64,000 bases of DNA, taken from contig WACJ01000039.1 of assembly GCA_008973525.1 (NCBI GenBank), positions 1,612,001-1,676,000 of the forward strand. The letters run 5' to 3'. Made by a program: the position numbers and the translations under genes. Source of the DNA: Stenopsyche tienmushanensis. Taxonomy: Eukaryota > Arthropoda > Insecta > Trichoptera > Stenopsychidae. Under the pieces are notes generated by a model. The model saw only the letters and a list, made by a program, of their open reading frames with translations, made no database searches and was not told the DNA's origin. This document shows positions 52,824-64,000 of the stretch, piece after piece (the first letter of the stretch is position 1; every line of letters begins with the position of its first letter).

Positions 52824-53470
52824 TTACTATATTGACGAAAAATGATTACAAAGTGCATGCGTGTTATCAACGCACGTTTTCTTTTTTAAATAAATTTTCC
52901 TTCAAAGGAGAGGTTTATATTGTGATGCTTTACAATATAAAGCAAACTTACCAGGACACATTATATCTAAACATCTAAAAATAATATTAATACAAAAATT
53001 CCATACCGAAAAGGGAAATATTAACAAAACCGATCAACAAAAATAACAATTAAATGTAATGAAAATCAACCTAGAGAAATAAAAACTTAGGTCAGGTAAC
53101 TAGACTTAAAGATTGTACTCTTAGCTATGTTAAATACATTATGTCAAAAAATATGAATCAAACAACTCATAAGTAATTTATCGTACTGCATTTGGATAAA
53201 ACAGACAAATATCTTTCAATTTAAATGCAAATAAAAACTCATCGAGCACATTTTAATAACATACGAGATAAAATAATCATATTTCTCATGAGATGGCTGA
53301 ATTAAATTGAAGCATTCTTACAAAAATAGGAACTCAATGAATATTCCGTGTTGCATTCATACAAATTTATATTAAAAAAATGCACAAAGAATAAGGTACT
53401 ATTGTGGACCAATAATATAATTTGTTTTAAGTCGATATTACAAGATCTCGGAGTTTTTTAAATCTATTTT
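52824..53470. other. 3' flank of CdsA
   Basis: Contains the CdsA 3' UTR of unknown length. No canonical AATAAA was found close to the stop; ATTAAA (minus strand, about 53255) is a possible poly(A) signal. Confidence 0.35.
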
Positions 53471-56400
53471 CTAAGGTGTGGGAGCATTCAAGATGTTTCG
53501 CTGTTCAAGTGTTTCTTGAAGTATATGGAAGAGTTGTAGTTGCTGTTCAGGTTTCAAATTCATAACCTGAATGTAAAAAAAAATGTAATTAGCAATGTAT
53601 AAAGTAATTTAAACTCAGTGATAACAACTTTTTTTGCTTTTTAGATGTACTAAAAAAATGGAGACTGGATTTTTTTTGTTATATTAAGGAGACCTAAGGT
53701 TGATAATAAACCAAGCTCAATAAATTAACCTTAACACTGTTGATAGCACATAATATTCGTTAATTTCTTCAGAATATTTCTTTATGTTCAACTTGCATGG
53801 CATTTGCTTTCTGTTGTTCAGCAATTTTTGTCTATTAATGTGTTGCGAAAATAAAAGGACGGGGTAACCATGCAAGTCCGCCAGTTCTGAAAGTATAGAT
53901 TTTGCAAAAGAGTGGTGATACTCGGCTAATGACGTCACTCCAGGACAGTCAAGGGAGAATAACAAAATTGGTTAACGATAAAAATGATGCGAGTATCTTA
54001 ATTATCAAAACAAACACCTGCTCTCAAGACAACACAAACGAAAGTCGTCTTATCTTTGTTGAAAGAGCTTAATAGCTTATCCGACGATAGTGATTTCAGT
54101 TAATTATACCTAAATTTTATGACAATTTAAAGATATTTTAGAATACGATATTTGTTGAATAGTAAGTATGAACATTTACGAATTTCTATATATTGAGAAT
54201 GTTTAAATGTGTAGGAGTACTTTTAAGGCACTAATTATACTAGGTCAATACTAGGTTGAGAAATAAAGAATTACCTGTTGAAGAAGCTTTTGTGGGGTAG
54301 CCACCCTGATAAAGCTCGAAATGTAGACATTGACGAATGTAGCCATGAGGAATTGACAATCGAATCGATCCATTATACCACCGTGTCCAGGAATAACATC
54401 ACCGAAATCCTGCAAATTTTAATTTTATTCAATTAAACGACATATATATATAAAATTAAATTAGCCCAATTAGTGTTTTTTACTATAACATACCTTTATT
54501 TTGAAAGCTCTTTTGAATCCTGATGCAAAGAATCCACCAAATGGTCCAATTACGCTGCTGAAAACACTCAAGGAGAGAGAATGAACCATGAACGGATACA
54601 TTGTCAAGGTACCCTTGAAGCCGAACTGAAAAACATTAGAAAATGAAAACAAAGATAATACAGATGTACATATATATTATAAATGAAAAATCATTGAGCG
54701 TATCAATATTGCATTATTATAATTGTATAATGACTTGGTAATGATATAACGAAATTGCTGATGAGAGCATAGTAGATCACATGTTATATATTCAGATAAT
54801 AGACTTATTATATTGGCAGTGAACAGTCTGTTTAGCAAAATGTATAGTGTGAATAAAATTATAATCTTTAAAATAATACTCACAATGCTTATAACGCTTC
54901 CAATAGATTCGGGCAGTACATATTCTTGAAGTTGGAAAGGATACGATGGTACACAATCCATTGTCATTTTACCAAGGGTTTCAGAATATTCAATGGGGCA
55001 TACAAAGTATGGGAATTTGGACATGAAATATGATATCTAAAATAAAATTGTAAAAATTTACAAAAGGCAAAACATACGATAAACATATTTCATTAAATTA
55101 TTTTTAGCTCACGATCAATCCAAAAACTACAGTAGAGAAACCTCCTCCAATGAAACCTTCCCATGTTTTCTTCGGACTCAATTTAATAAGAGGCGTTTTT
55201 CCAAAGAAGAATCCAAATATATAAGCCATCACATCATTGCAAACGATCATAGACACCGGCACAATGAACCAGATGAGACCTGTTTCGAAATAACGCTAGT
55301 ATGAAATTAAGAAAATATTATACAGAACAATGAAATATTAAATATGTTTTACATTATGACAATTTCAAAATAAACGAAAGAGCAATCATTTGTTTACAAT
55401 GTCACTATCATCTTGCCACTGAAATTTTTGGCACGAGTACAAAAACCATCCGCATTGAACTTAGTGAAAGATTACAAGTTCGGGCTACTAGGAAGCGTGT
55501 ATTATTAGCTGCATGATTTATCTGTTCTTTGAAATTTAAAATAGAAAAAAAAACACATTAAACAAATACATAAAAGCGGTTGAAATAAAAAAATAATACA
55601 TTTATCATTGATAAGTATGTATTTTGGCAATTAATTGGTTTCAAACAACAAACAGAAAATAATCAATAAATTAAAACATTATGCATGATAATAATTAAAT
55701 TATGTCCTTGTACTCGTGCCAATCCATATGATCGGAAATTTAGTCAAATTATTAAATTAAAATAATAACCTTCAAATATATTTTGGATGATGAAGTAGCT
55801 CTGTGTCACAACAATGAGAAGTACAACATGAGTCCAAGCGAATAAGCTGAATTGCTTGATGTAATACTTCTTTACGAGACTCAGAACAAACCATACAAAT
55901 CCAATGCAGTAGAGGCAAAACGAAAAGAATCGATGATATCGTACTAACATTCGAAGATAATCCTGAAAGGAAAAAAACATCTTTTTAGAAATAATACAAT
56001 ACTAAAACACTATGTGAAAGTGTACATAAAGTTATTTTTAAATAATATCATCATAAACAGAGTGGGTATTTTTTATTTACTTTTTTTTATTTGTTATACA
56101 TAGATAAGATTAAGAATCCTCATATAAATTATGTTTAAGACACAAAATAAGATACCAACGGAGAAATTGCACATTTGAAATATCTTATGAGTGGAGTTTT
56201 AGATAAAAAAATAAAAAAAAACTTACAGTTCTGCTAATAACGACTCCAAAGTAAGCCACCAAATTCTCGCCATAGAAAAAATAATTAGATGTTAACAGGA
56301 AATACCAGGAGAGAGGTCGGAACCATGGCAAACCGTGAATGCGGTAAACAGCGTACCCGATGTTGATAATTTCCTCGAAGCATTTCACTTGTACCGCGAG

Positions 56401-59400
56401 CGTCTGAAATATAAATTCAAATTACAAATGCGATAAAACATATCTATATTTTTAGTACTTAAAAAACAATGGCGCATTTCCATAAAGGCGCTTGGATCTC
56501 ATAAAATCGGGGGGATCTCAAAATCAGTTCGATGACGGAATTAGCACTAGAAATGATCCAGATGTTTCATAAGTTTGGAGACCATTCATCGTTTGACCTG
56601 GCGTAATTGTAATAATGAAACCGTGTATTTTGATGATTTCAAAGCATCAAATTAGCACCAAGTCCTGCGTAATGTTGGAGACATTCTTAGTCACAAGGTG
56701 TATCAACCTTTAAATGTGACACTGGGGTCTCTCGAGTATTAAATCCGCATTTAAACATAAACAAAATTGTTTCTGAATAATAGATTGTTCTGTTAGGAAT
56801 GTCATTTTTTTCATTCTTACTTTTTGATCATCAATTGTGTCTCAGCCATCCCTTTGACAATACGTATTGTATCTAATCTAATAAGATCTGGAAAACGTTA
56901 TTTTCTACAAACATTTTTTTCAAGCCAAAACAAACAATTTATGCGAAATTGTATATTGTATGAATATCTTTAAAAAATTAATGCAACAACTGCAACTGAA
57001 AATATTTGTGATACACTCGGAGAATCTCTAACTGTTTGTCAATGCCAGAGATGTTTTAAACAATTTAAAAGTGAACATTTTAATTTAGAAAATAAGGTTC
57101 GAAGTAAGAGAAAGGTTAAAGTGCATGACGATATCTTGCATGCTGAAAATGAATCAAATCCAACATAGAATTTACGAGAATCCATTGAAATAAGCTGAAA
57201 AGAAAATCATCCGATAACTTGAAAGAATTTGTTGGAAAAAATAAAAACTAAATTTGAATACTCGTTACTGGAGATTATATTAAACGGCATTATGCCTTAA
57301 AAAAGCAATGGTCAATGTAAAAAGTGTTAATGTGCATAAATTATGTAAATATACACTGATATCCTATGAAATTAAAATTCCGGTCAGTTAGAGGACACAA
57401 AGTGCAATATATAGTTCAAGTATCATATGCTAAATTGGTTTTTGAAAGATATGATAAAAATTCTGACACGGATTTAAAAATTCAAGATTTTATTGACGGC
57501 GAATATTCAAAGAACTCGTAATATGTGTCCAATTTTCTAAACGAGGTATTCCGTTATAAAGACACGAGAATGATACATTTCTACGCCTAGATGAAACCAT
57601 ATAGGTGTACTCGTATTGATAGAAGGCTTTTAGATGGTTTCAAGTCTGTGTAGTGCATATTTGTTGAAGTAATCTCATTGTGCTTATTCCATAAATAAGA
57701 AAGATTAGCTGTGTGGTACTTATTATCATTGTAAATAATGCAATAGAAATTAAATTCAGACGGTTTAATAATAAATATATAAGTAGTATGGGGACAAAAG
57801 AGTATATTTGTACAAACAACATGTTTTCATTATTAAGCATCGATGAAACATAAATGAGGAAAATGTATCGAATGAATTATATTGAAATGTATGTAAATTA
57901 AGTAAAAGTATCTTCGATCATGCATGAATTTTATAGAATCATGGCTATTTTAAATCTTATATTAGAATAAACACTGTCAGTATTCAATTAATTTCATATG
58001 AATGTTTGAACATGCTGTAAAAAAACAGTAGTTATCTTTAGAAAAAAGAGACCAGATGGTTTGCGTTACCAACATGCCATATATATTCACAGAAATATTT
58101 AACCAATAAACGTTCAACGCCATTTGTAACATGGAAAACGAGTCAGGAAATATTTTAAATGAAAATTTATATAAAATTGTATTTCAACAAAAATCGTTTT
58201 TCTTCATTGCGTAAACAGTTATGTAAGAAAATACTTGAACAATTTCGTAAATGTGTTTCACTATGAAAAATACAGAAAGGGTTATGTCATCCAAGACATG
58301 CGATCAAAACGAATGAACGGAAAAAATAATGAAAAACGACTTAATACGATTAATACTTTCACTATCTTTATAATAATTTAAATCTTACCACAATCATAAG
58401 AGCAAGTGGTCCACCATAAATGAGCAAACAGAAACCGCCTATCATCAACCAAGTGAAGATACCGCGAATCACCCAATTCCTCCATCTAAACATAAAAAAA
58501 TCGTGATTTTCTTTCATATAAATAAAATAAAAAAATGGTCTACCATGAAAAACGTCCATTTTACTGAATTCTAAATTAGCATTCTCGCCTTGAGCTAGAA
58601 TAACAGGTTTGTGAAAAGCAGAAACTTGTAATAACTGTTGCTTGCACAACATATGCATCAAAATTAGTCGCAATCAAATATTACATCAAAAAATAAATTT
58701 TATAGACTAAGATTTTTACATCGAAAATTGCAGCATATACAGATTTATAAACGAACCTTGCAGAGAGTCCAGCAAGAGCAGCGTCCAACACTTCTGGTGT
58801 TTTATCCGTACCCTGCGTGAGGGTTTTGGAAAGTTCGTCTACATATTTTTCTTCTGGAATTTTTTCTTCTTCCGAATCGATCTAGAAAGACGTATACAAA
58901 TCTCGTTTTAGATAAAGATATACTAAGATTATAGTCAATATACATCTATTAACAAAGTGTTATTAGTAATACCATATCATTTTAAAGCCATATAAACTTA
59001 TCACTATGTAGTTTACCATTATACAACTCTCTCGTTTGAATTTATTCTCGAAAACGCTGCATCATAATCATTCGAAATGTATGCATCATTAGTCAGCTGG
59101 ATATTAATACACGTAAACATCAAAAAAACAATTTTTGTATGCTATTTGGAGTTTGTTTACTCAAATTCAATATAAAAGGCCTCGATAATATACGCATATA
59201 CGTACCCTACGTCATCAATGCTCATATTATATTATAGTTTTTTAGTTGATCAATAAGTAGAATCAATAATTAAGCAACAATGATAATTGGATGTTTCCCC
59301 ATTATGAATATTATTCTAAAACGTAAGCATATTATATTAATGATTGAATCTCATAACGAGTTTATTAGAGTACAGGTAGACCCCGTTGATCACGAGGAAA

Positions 59401-62400
59401 ATGCTCTAGAGAAAGTTGCAACAAATGAGGAATTGCATATCAACGAGGGAATATTAATTAATCACTTCCTAGCTTGGCCCGACTATGTTAATCATGTAAA
59501 ATTTGTCGATGACTGCCAAATAATCTGTTACATGCACGCTTTAATGCAATTATTCGCTTGTAATCTTCGTTGTTTTCTATTAACAGCGCTGTGCATTATT
59601 TGTGAAGAGCTTTTTCGATAATTCTGACAGTCAACATTCGTACAAGAACGGCTTCTCAGTCGTCATTTTATTGAGATACGATATTTCTGCAGGTCTTCAT
59701 TGCTGAAGGATTTACCGTTTAACTGAACGTTTTCCAAACACCCTTTATACACGCCTGGATAACTTCATACTAAGATGTTTATGATAGCTTTCATAATATT
59801 AAATTGTTTTCATCAAACCACGTGGTATCTAATGTTTGATTTCTGAAGATTTGTACATAAACGCAACAAAAATACTGAAAAAAAAAGAGTGTACTATAAT
59901 GAATCGGCATTAGTCGGGATCGGAATAAACGGGACCTATCTGTAATGATAACTACAATGCATCATTTTTTCCAGGTTATATCAAAATATGGAAGATATGT
60001 ACGTAATTGTGTTAATAAACTCAAGCCTTTTATAGCCAAACCAGTACTATTTGCAAAAGTACATGTGGGCTATTTATCTATCTAATAATCTTTTTATTGC
60101 GCCAATTATCAGAAATCACACAAGATATTAGGCATTAGGCTGGAAAGTATTAAAGCATGATAACTAAGTATCTGAGTTTGGGTTTTATGAATACATATAA
60201 TTTATGATGCTAGATATTGAATTCAAATGGATTTTGTTTGCATCGATGTGTTCTGAAATAAGCACTATTTTGCTATATCATCATGAGAACTCGCTGAAGT
60301 TTGAATATGAGATTTTTGATTAAAACTTTTCCTTTTTATTTGGGAATTATTCGCTGTAAAACTTTGATTCGTTGATCCCAACTCGATGTCAAGGCAGATT
60401 TATATATTTGGTAATGTGTACATTAAATCTTATAGTGCGACATTCGGCAAAGTGTGACCCGCTAGAAAATTTGGTGATCTACAAAGAAATCTGGCATTAT
60501 TGTAATTTGTAAGATAATAAAAATGGTGAAAAACTCATTGTTTTATTAAATTCAACTTGACGAATCTACTGATATTACAAACAAGGCACTCTTACTCTGT
60601 TTTGTCAGGGTTGAGTATGAAGAACAGTTACATAAAGAACTACTTTGTGAGCTTAATTAGCCGGGTAGAATAACCAGTTAAGAGATTTCTGAAGCACTTA
60701 ATAGTTATTTCCTGAAAAGTATACAAAGTCCAGTTATTGGTCTGCTGGATTAAAATTGTGAATTTTAATCCATTTAGTGGTCCGTGAACACAAAAAGGTT
60801 GCTAATTGCTGTTTTATAGTGCCTTAAATACATTAAAAAATTATATTGATTATAAAAAATGGGATGTTACATCGAACAACATTACAGCTGATTAATTGAG
60901 AAGTCGATATCTATGCAATGCAAATACTTTATGTAAGTGTTCATTCATAAATTGAGGACTGCAAATATTAGCACAATTTTCTTAATGTTTCAAGGTGACG
61001 TAAATTGTTATAATATTAAAAATATATATATATCAGCTACTGTTATGCTTTGTAAATAAATAAAATGAATTTTTTGCAAATTTGTAATTAAATTAACCCT
61101 CTCGGTTGTAAAACTGCAAATAACGATTGCTATTTGCCCTTTGATGACTTTAAAATGCTCAAATATGAATAGTTTCAGTACGTCAGGGTATCAGTGTTTA
61201 AACAAGCGAGAGGAAGATAGCAAACAAACTTCTGTTTATCAAAAAGCACCGTAGCAGCCAAAGGATTAACTGTAGTCTAATGAAGATTACTAAAGTATAT
61301 TAATTTTCCAATATTCTTCTGTCCATCTTAGGTAATCCTCAACTACCATACACAATGTATAACGGCTTTTATTTATCAAAAAGCTAATTATCTCCTCGTT
61401 GCAAGATGTCCTCTGTCCAGCTTCTATCTGTTCATGTCTAAAGTCGTAAAAATTTAGCATTTATTTCATTCACATGCTCTTTTTAAGATTGCATTGTGGT
61501 ATTTTTAGTTTATTTTAATACTCTTACGCATTTATGTTCATCGGTCATACTTATATCTAAAAAATTCAACGAGTACTACTAAATAAGATAATACAATTTA
61601 GAAAATGTAAACCTATAATTAAATCAGTGATAATGTACTCGACGTTGTAAGTATTAGAGATCAGCTAGGTTAGTTAAACAGATATTTACTGCACAATAAA
61701 AAAATGTAGTTCAATTCGTAGATAAACTTATGGCTTAACAGTGAATCGAATGACCTTTGAAATGTCCACGATATTGAATCACATAGTCGACGATTTGAAT
61801 CTTTATACGGAGTAATATTTAAAATCAGATATAACGTATTAAAATGAACGTTTAAAATAAACAACATAAAATAGTTATCTAGCAAAATGGCAAATATAGT
61901 TGCTGCAACAAACGTTAAAATTATTGATATAAAATTATCTCACATTTTAGTGGCAATCACATTCTCGTTAAGATTTATGATATCGTATATATCTGATATG
62001 ATGCTGAAGTGCTCCGTATTGAAAATAATACATTTTAAAACGTGTAAAAAACGTGAACGCATTAACAATGTTTTCATGTCGGTTTAATAGCATCAATATT
62101 ATCACGCCATATTAAGATTGACTGTCAGTTAGTACTAATGAAATTGATTATTGACTACCTATTGGTATTTATTGGAGTAATAACGAGTGCATTCAAATTG
62201 ATCAGCGTTCATTCCGTTCTGGAATAGTTGGCACCAAAATGAACCGGTGCTATAAAGATGTTTTATATCAACAAAAGCGGCTTTGGGAATTGGGTCAAAT
62301 ACATATTCACGGATGATATATGCAAGGATTATGCGTCATAAAGCTAATAAAAATTGATGGATCAAATTCGATCAATGAATGATATTATAACGTGTTTTAA

Positions 62401-62749
62401 AATTATGGAACTAAATATTTATTTTGGGTATCATTCCGATGAATTAAAAATATTTCAGCAATTGGTCCATTGTTATAAATTGTGTGCTTGAGTATTTTTT
62501 AATAAAATATTTGTGCATTTATAAATATTAATGTCCGAGTCAAAGAACAGGTAAGGAAAAAGACTTCCGACTAGATAAAGATGAAGGACGAGGTAAACAC
62601 CGTCAATGAAATAAGTGAGCAATTAAGAGATGCTTCTGGAAGAACCGGTCGAGTTTTAATGATAGGATGATCGGTATGAAAGAATAAATATTTACGGTGT
62701 CAGATTCAGCAGTGTCCTGCTGCGACGTACGATGGCGCAGCTCGGTCAT
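53471..62749 (-). CDS. CdsA: CDP-diacylglycerol synthase (phosphatidate cytidylyltransferase), 10 exons, 442 aa, complete
   Basis: Makes CDP-diacylglycerol from CTP and phosphatidic acid, the precursor of phosphatidylinositol and other anionic phospholipids; the animal enzyme is a multi-pass ER membrane protein. Exons: 62749-62696, 58881-58757, 58485-58389, 56403-56227, 55962-55770, 55279-55113, 55036-54884, 54625-54494, 54409-54275 and 53566-53471. All introns are GT-AG, phases match and the CDS is 1329 nt. The protein starts MTELRHR, like vertebrate CDS2, and its length matches the family (about 445). Hydrophobic membrane segments occur throughout, the first at about 66-90. Conserved blocks include [18 protein letters not shown] and [13 protein letters not shown]. 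The signature S357-x2-KR...KD...PGHGG-x2-DR-x-D383 is perfect, including the metal-binding aspartates. No lesion was seen. Confidence 0.96.
57005..57240 (+). mobile_element. Mariner transposase relic in intron 3 of CdsA
   Basis: The plus strand (antisense to CdsA) reads [20 protein letters not shown], then [20 protein letters not shown], and continues after a stop as LRESIEIS. This matches the mariner N-terminal region (CQRWFxKFRSGNFDLEDKPRSGRPxEVDDDILxALIExxP...TxRE). The catalytic part is not recognisable downstream, and no terminal repeats were found. Confidence 0.65.
59330..59640 (+). mobile_element. Possible Tigger/pogo transposase C-terminal relic in intron 1 of CdsA
   Basis: An open frame from 59280 includes [20 protein letters not shown] then [18 protein letters not shown], which resembles the acidic C-terminal region of pogo/Tigger transposases (EExxLEELP...W...F.DYV.VDDD). 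The similarity is weak and terminal repeats are not found. Confidence 0.3.
60440..60830 (+). mobile_element. hAT transposase relic (ZBED5/FAM200-like) in intron 1 of CdsA
   Basis: The plus strand encodes [20 protein letters not shown] then [12 protein letters not shown] and [12 protein letters not shown], with in-frame stops. This corresponds to the hAT block FxxQLDESTDVxxxAQLLVFVRYxxxxxxxEELLFCKPL...EDIFxxLNSYF, which contains the first catalytic aspartate region. The rest of the transposase is missing. Confidence 0.7.
60831..62695 (-). other. Remainder of intron 1 of CdsA
   Basis: AT-rich. Short open frames at 61670-61885 and 61887-62087 have no recognisable motif. No RNA gene seen. Confidence 0.6.
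62696..62749 (-). CDS. CdsA: Exon 1 of CDP-diacylglycerol synthase
   Basis: Eighteen codons, [18 protein letters not shown], then donor GTAAAT in phase 0. They join directly to exon 2 ([11 protein letters not shown]), also phase 0, across a 3.8-kb intron. The start resembles the N-terminus of known animal CDS proteins. The ATG sits at the edge of a GC-rich patch (gcgccATGacc, a good initiation context). An upstream in-frame ATG (MRCGGRARPSRA...) exists 36 nt earlier but would add an Arg-rich extension not known in the family, so the inner ATG is preferred. Confidence 0.85.
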
Positions 62750-62800
62750 GGCGCGGGACGGGCGCGCGCGCCCACCGCACCGCACTACTGTTCCTAAGCT
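62750..62800 (-). promoter_or_regulatory. GC-rich start region of CdsA
   Basis: A short CpG-dense stretch (alternating gcgcgcgcgc and ccgcaccgcac) directly upstream of the CDS start contrasts with the AT-rich surroundings, as is common for 5' UTR or promoter DNA of broadly expressed insect genes. No TATA box was recognised. The transcription start is not determined. Confidence 0.45.
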
Positions 62801-63674
62801 CTCACCACTACTGTCAAAAAGAAAATCAATACTCGTTTGAGTGTTGCCACTATAAAAAAATACTATCTGAATATTTTATCAAATGACTACGATATTTAAA
62901 AAATACTTATTTAACGACGATTAGCACATTTTATATTTACACTATTTTTTTATAAAACGATAAATATTGCGCATTTTATTAAACCAAATTTTTTTAGGAA
63001 CCAAACGAATTTTTAAATATTTTGATCTTAAAAAAAATTTTCAACGGCTTTCTAAATATTTGCAATGTTTATAAATATGAAACGTGGTAAAATAAATAAA
63101 TAAAAATATGTATTTAGTACAATCGATATTTTTTGATATACTTAATACTACTCGTCTTTCCTTTTTCTCTCATATAATGTATTCATTCATAATTGAGGTT
63201 TTTAAGTCCCCAAAAAAGTTTCCTCCACCATTTTAATGACTTATGCATAAAACAATATGACGTTGCTAGTTGATCGGCAATGTCTACTCCTCCCATATTT
63301 TTTATGTAATTTTAAATAACTGTTGGCTTTTCAATCACTTCTTTTTGGTTGTTATTATCAATGTGTTACCCGGTTTTCCTTCCGGGACTTCTCACCAATT
63401 ACGATATCTCGGCAAGCTAACACTAATTTTTCTTTTTTGTGGTAAGCTACTTTTTGCCCAACAGCTAATTTTGTTTTTTTTTTTTAATATCCTTTGGAAA
63501 ACGTTTTTTATCTGCCACCGGTAAACCGCCACGGTTTTACCGGTAAGATAATAATTTATTTTTAAAAGTTTCTCAAGAAGCTTTGGATTAGTGTAAAATC
63601 CGTCAGTGAATACATGTAAGCTTTTATTTCCGGAGTCATTATCATTTGAAAATTCAAGAAAAATAATTAAACTG

Positions 63675-63870
63675 TTAGATCACTTCACAAATATGAGATG
63701 TTCATGGCGGCACAGTTCGCCAGACTTGTTTGAGATTGTGATTTTATAACTGCAGTGGACAAAAATACCCCATCGCAAACATTTCTTTTCACATTCCAGG
63801 AAAGAATTAAATGGTCTTTTAATTAGTAGAAAAGTAATAGTATCCTCCTTCAAGAACATTTGCTCCATTC
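63675..63870 (-). CDS. Unassigned cysteine-containing open frame (possible exon)
   Basis: The minus strand is open for 62 codons and reads FNSFLECEKKCLRWGIFVHC then SYKITISNKSGELC. Cysteine spacing (C-x3-C, later C and C) recalls PAN/apple-like modules (ECxxxC...C.AF.Y......C.L). Possible splice sites are AG before ACCATTTAAT and GT in ATTTGTGAAG. There is no neighbouring exon in the window to support a gene, so this could be chance or a fragment of a gene continuing to the right. Confidence 0.25.
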
Positions 63871-63929
63871 CACAGTTTAAAATAAAATACTAAAAACGTC
63901 ACAGAATATTTTAAAAGTACCTGTAAAGA

Positions 63930-64000
63930 AATGTCCACACGTTATGGACACTGGACCTGCCAGTAAAAAAATGATGTCCAATACATGTGGACACTGGACC
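63930..64000. repeat. Start of a possible tandem repeat at the window edge
   Basis: ATGTCCACACGTTATGGACACTGGACC-type sequence occurs twice within 70 bp (TGGACACTGGACC at about 63944 and at the window end). The unit is about 44 bp and the array may continue beyond the window. Confidence 0.5.

Noticed and set aside
59910..59945. Possible Tigger terminal sequence near AGTCGGGATCGGAATAAACG
   Set aside because: No inverted partner found, so it was not listed as an element end.
1..64000. CRISPR array, prokaryotic operon or rRNA genes
   Set aside because: No regular spacer-repeat arrays, ribosomal sequence or operon-like gene clusters. The only regular array is the ~65-bp minisatellite, which has no spacers.

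Overview
This 64-kb window is AT-rich eukaryotic DNA with spliced genes, GT-AG introns and many decayed transposons. A Spaetzle-type cystine-knot ligand places it in an arthropod, almost certainly an insect; the order cannot be fixed from the sequence. Most open frames in the window are chance or transposon debris. Only two host genes can be assembled with confidence, and both lie on the minus strand.

Gene 1 (31421 down to 3116) encodes a 503-residue secreted Spaetzle 3/4-like neurotrophin precursor in six exons. Exon 1 carries only the first 13 residues of the signal peptide and is separated from exon 2 by a 24.3-kb intron. A cysteine-bearing N-terminal region is followed by a long low-complexity Gln/Pro/Tyr/Asn-rich prodomain, a dibasic RRIKR site and a 111-residue C-terminal domain with eight cysteines. 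Gene 2 (62749 down to 53471) encodes a complete 442-residue CDP-diacylglycerol synthase in ten exons, with the family signature intact and a GC-rich start region. One gene makes an extracellular Toll-pathway-type ligand and the other a membrane phospholipid enzyme. Nothing suggests that they are functionally linked.

The rest is intron and intergenic DNA filled with mobile-element remains. From left to right: a Tc1/mariner relic (1.2 kb); fragments of a mariner whose sister copy is at 42 kb (8 kb); a 1.3-kb TTAA-flanked element with a Mutator-like transposase C-terminus (10.7-12.0 kb); tRNA-like relics (14.3 and 43.7 kb); a mariner deletion derivative (22 kb) sharing its terminal repeats with a 107-bp MITE (44 kb); hAT end-like sequences (20 and 27 kb); a mariner relic (30 kb); an internally deleted Mutator-like transposase relic (37-38 kb); a 5'-truncated R1-like LINE with 13-bp target duplications (40.1-41.4 kb); a seven-unit ~65-bp tandem repeat (44.7-45.2 kb); a nearly full-length mariner (49.5-50.7 kb); a piggyBac-like MITE (51.3 kb); a pogo/Tigger-like MITE (52.6 kb); and mariner, Tigger-like and hAT relics in CDP-DAG synthase introns (57-61 kb).

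No rRNA gene, functional tRNA, CRISPR array or prokaryotic operon was seen. I did not find a convincing new multi-gene system. The most informative observations are the reconstructed split-signal-peptide ligand gene, the two relics of one Mutator-like transposase family, and the terminal-repeat relationships between separated mariner derivatives.
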